Below, one piece after another: positions 5,005 through 5,799 of a stretch of 5,799 bases of DNA. Source of the DNA: Thermohalobaculum sp035513135 (lineage in GTDB: Bacteria; Pseudomonadota; Alphaproteobacteria; Rhodobacterales; Rhodobacteraceae); contig DATKCQ010000023.1 of assembly GCA_035513135.1 (NCBI GenBank), positions 1 to 5,799 on the forward strand, given 5' to 3'. The notes beneath the pieces are model-generated. The model was not told the DNA's origin and made no database searches. It worked only from the letters and a program-made list of their open reading frames with translations. The position numbers and the translations under genes were made by a program. How positions within the stretch are numbered: the stretch's first letter is position 1; every line of letters starts with the position of its first letter.

Positions 5005-5748
5005 ATGATCATATACCCGTATATCGCGCTCAAGAGCGGGCGATGCGTCAATCTGCTGCGCGGGCGCATCGACGAACCCGTGGTCTACGACGTCGATCCG
5101 CTCGAGACCGCCATTGGCTTCGCGCACGACGGGGCGGAGTGGATCCACGTGGTCGACCTCGACGCCGTCACCGGCGCCGGCTCGAACGAGGAGCTGATTC
5201 GCGAGATCATCCGCAAGGCGGGTGCGTCGGTCCAGGTCGCCGGCGGCATCCGCTCGGAGGAGCAGGTGCGCCGCTGGTCCAATGCCGGCGCCGGGCGCAT
5301 GGTGATCGGCACCGCCGCGGTGACGGCGCCGCAGATGGTGCGCGAGCTTTCCTACGCCTACCCCGATCAGATCGTCGTCTCGGTCGATGTCTGGCAGGGC
5401 CACGTGATGATTCGCGGCTGGGTCGAGCAGACCGCCTACACGGCGGTCGACTTCGTGCACTGGTTCGACCGCTGGCCGTTGTCGCAGATCATCGTCACCG
5501 ACATCGACCGCGATCTCGAGCTGCCCGAGTCGAGCATGGCGCTGGTCTCGAAGGTGGCGTCCGAGACCACGACCCCGGTGATCGCCTCGGGGCTCGCGCG
5601 CTCGCTCGACGACATCTCCGAGCTCAAGTACCTCTACAACATCTCGGGCTGCATCGTCGGACGCGCGCTCTACGAGGGCGCCTTCACGCTGCGCGAGGCC
5701 CTCGACGTCGCCAAGCCAACGCCCGAGCCGATCGCCGAGTTCGTCTGA
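5005..5748 (+). CDS. HisA/HisF-related TIM-barrel protein lacking the HisA catalytic Asp8
   Basis: A 247-residue (beta/alpha)8 barrel with full-length similarity to HisA (ProFAR isomerase, about 240-250 residues). HisA-like segments are EWIHVVDLDA (45-54), VQVAGGIRS (76-84), MVIGTAAV (99-106), IVVSVDVWQGHVMIRGW (123-139), TDIDRD (165-170), PVIASG (191-196) and GCIVGRALYEGAFTLREAL (215-233). Asp128 matches the second HisA catalytic Asp. The first one, Asp8 of the usual PAIDLKDG, is Ala8 here (YPYIALKSG). The first phosphate half (Gly80-Gly81, Gly102-Thr103) is kept. The second is altered: DGT is Asp170-Leu171-Glu172, and SGG is Ser195-Gly196-Leu197. It has no histidine gene neighbours here. 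Most likely it is a divergent HisA paralogue of unknown function, seen in other alphaproteobacteria as far as I recall, and not the biosynthetic isomerase. Family is sure, function is not. Confidence 0.85.
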   Translation: MIIYPYIALKSGRCVNLLRGRIDEPVVYDVDPLETAIGFAHDGAEWIHVVDLDAVTGAGSNEELIREIIRKAGASVQVAGGIRSEEQVRRWSNAGAGRMVIGTAAVTAPQMVRELSYAYPDQIVVSVDVWQGHVMIRGWVEQTAYTAVDFVHWFDRWPLSQIIVTDIDRDLELPESSMALVSKVASETTTPVIASGLARSLDDISELKYLYNISGCIVGRALYEGAFTLREALDVAKPTPEPIAEFV

Positions 5749-5758
5749 CCGGCACGCT

Positions 5759-5773
5759 CCCCGCCTGGCGGGA
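5759..5773 (+). terminator. GC-rich hairpin after the HisA-like gene
   Basis: CCCGCC (5760-5765) and GGCGGG (5767-5772) are complementary; a realistic fold is a 5-bp stem with a CTG loop. It starts 12 bases after the stop codon, a typical place for a terminator. No T-run follows, and such palindromes arise easily in this base composition. Confidence 0.3.
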
Positions 5774-5799
5774 CCGGGGCATGTCACGTCGGGGCGCCG

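Noticed and set aside
4879..5787. 302-codon minus-strand frame opposite the HisA-like gene
   Set aside because: Antisense shadow with Asp/Arg/Leu-rich sequence mirroring the sense codons; no motif.

Overview
The window is very G+C-rich (about 70% by eye) with almost exclusively G/C third codon positions. It reads as the chromosome of a high-GC proteobacterium, most likely an alphaproteobacterium. The main pointers are the 3-hydroxybutyrate dehydrogenase next to a patatin-like hydrolase and a HisA/HisF-like barrel starting MIIYPY, a type I associate from memory with that class. No rRNA, tRNA, insertion sequence, CRISPR array, integrase or phage gene is visible. Apart from the 5'-truncated first gene, every gene looks intact.

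Layout. Positions 2-418 (+) hold the 3' part of a D-3-hydroxybutyrate dehydrogenase (bdhA). Ten bases later comes a patatin-like phospholipase-family serine hydrolase (429-1472, +). After a 168-bp gap with a weak promoter candidate lies an AidB-like acyl-CoA dehydrogenase (1641-3356, +). It converges on a two-gene minus-strand operon and shares with it a perfect 9-bp inverted repeat that contains both stop codons (3353-3375). That operon is transcribed right to left: a MaoC-family hot-dog dehydratase (4753-4241, -), then a beta-hydroxyacid dehydrogenase of the 3-hydroxyisobutyrate dehydrogenase superfamily (4244-3372, -), joined by an ATGA overlap. A 251-bp divergent intergenic region (4754-5004) separates it from a HisA/HisF-like TIM-barrel gene (5005-5748, +), followed by a GC-rich hairpin near the window end.

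How the genes may work together. Three or four of the products suit acyl-CoA and hydroxyacid carbon metabolism: 3-hydroxybutyrate oxidation (PHB or ketone-body turnover), an acyl-ester hydrolase, a flavin acyl-CoA dehydrogenase, a hot-dog hydratase and a hydroxyacid dehydrogenase. The real substrates of the last four cannot be read from sequence.

The most unusual gene is the HisA-like barrel. It keeps the fold signatures, the first phosphate-binding half and the second catalytic Asp. It has Ala where HisA has its catalytic Asp8, and its second phosphate loops are altered, so it is probably not a histidine-biosynthesis isomerase. The hydroxyacid dehydrogenase also departs from its superfamily: an ART motif replaces the SGG substrate loop. 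No mobile or defence system was found.
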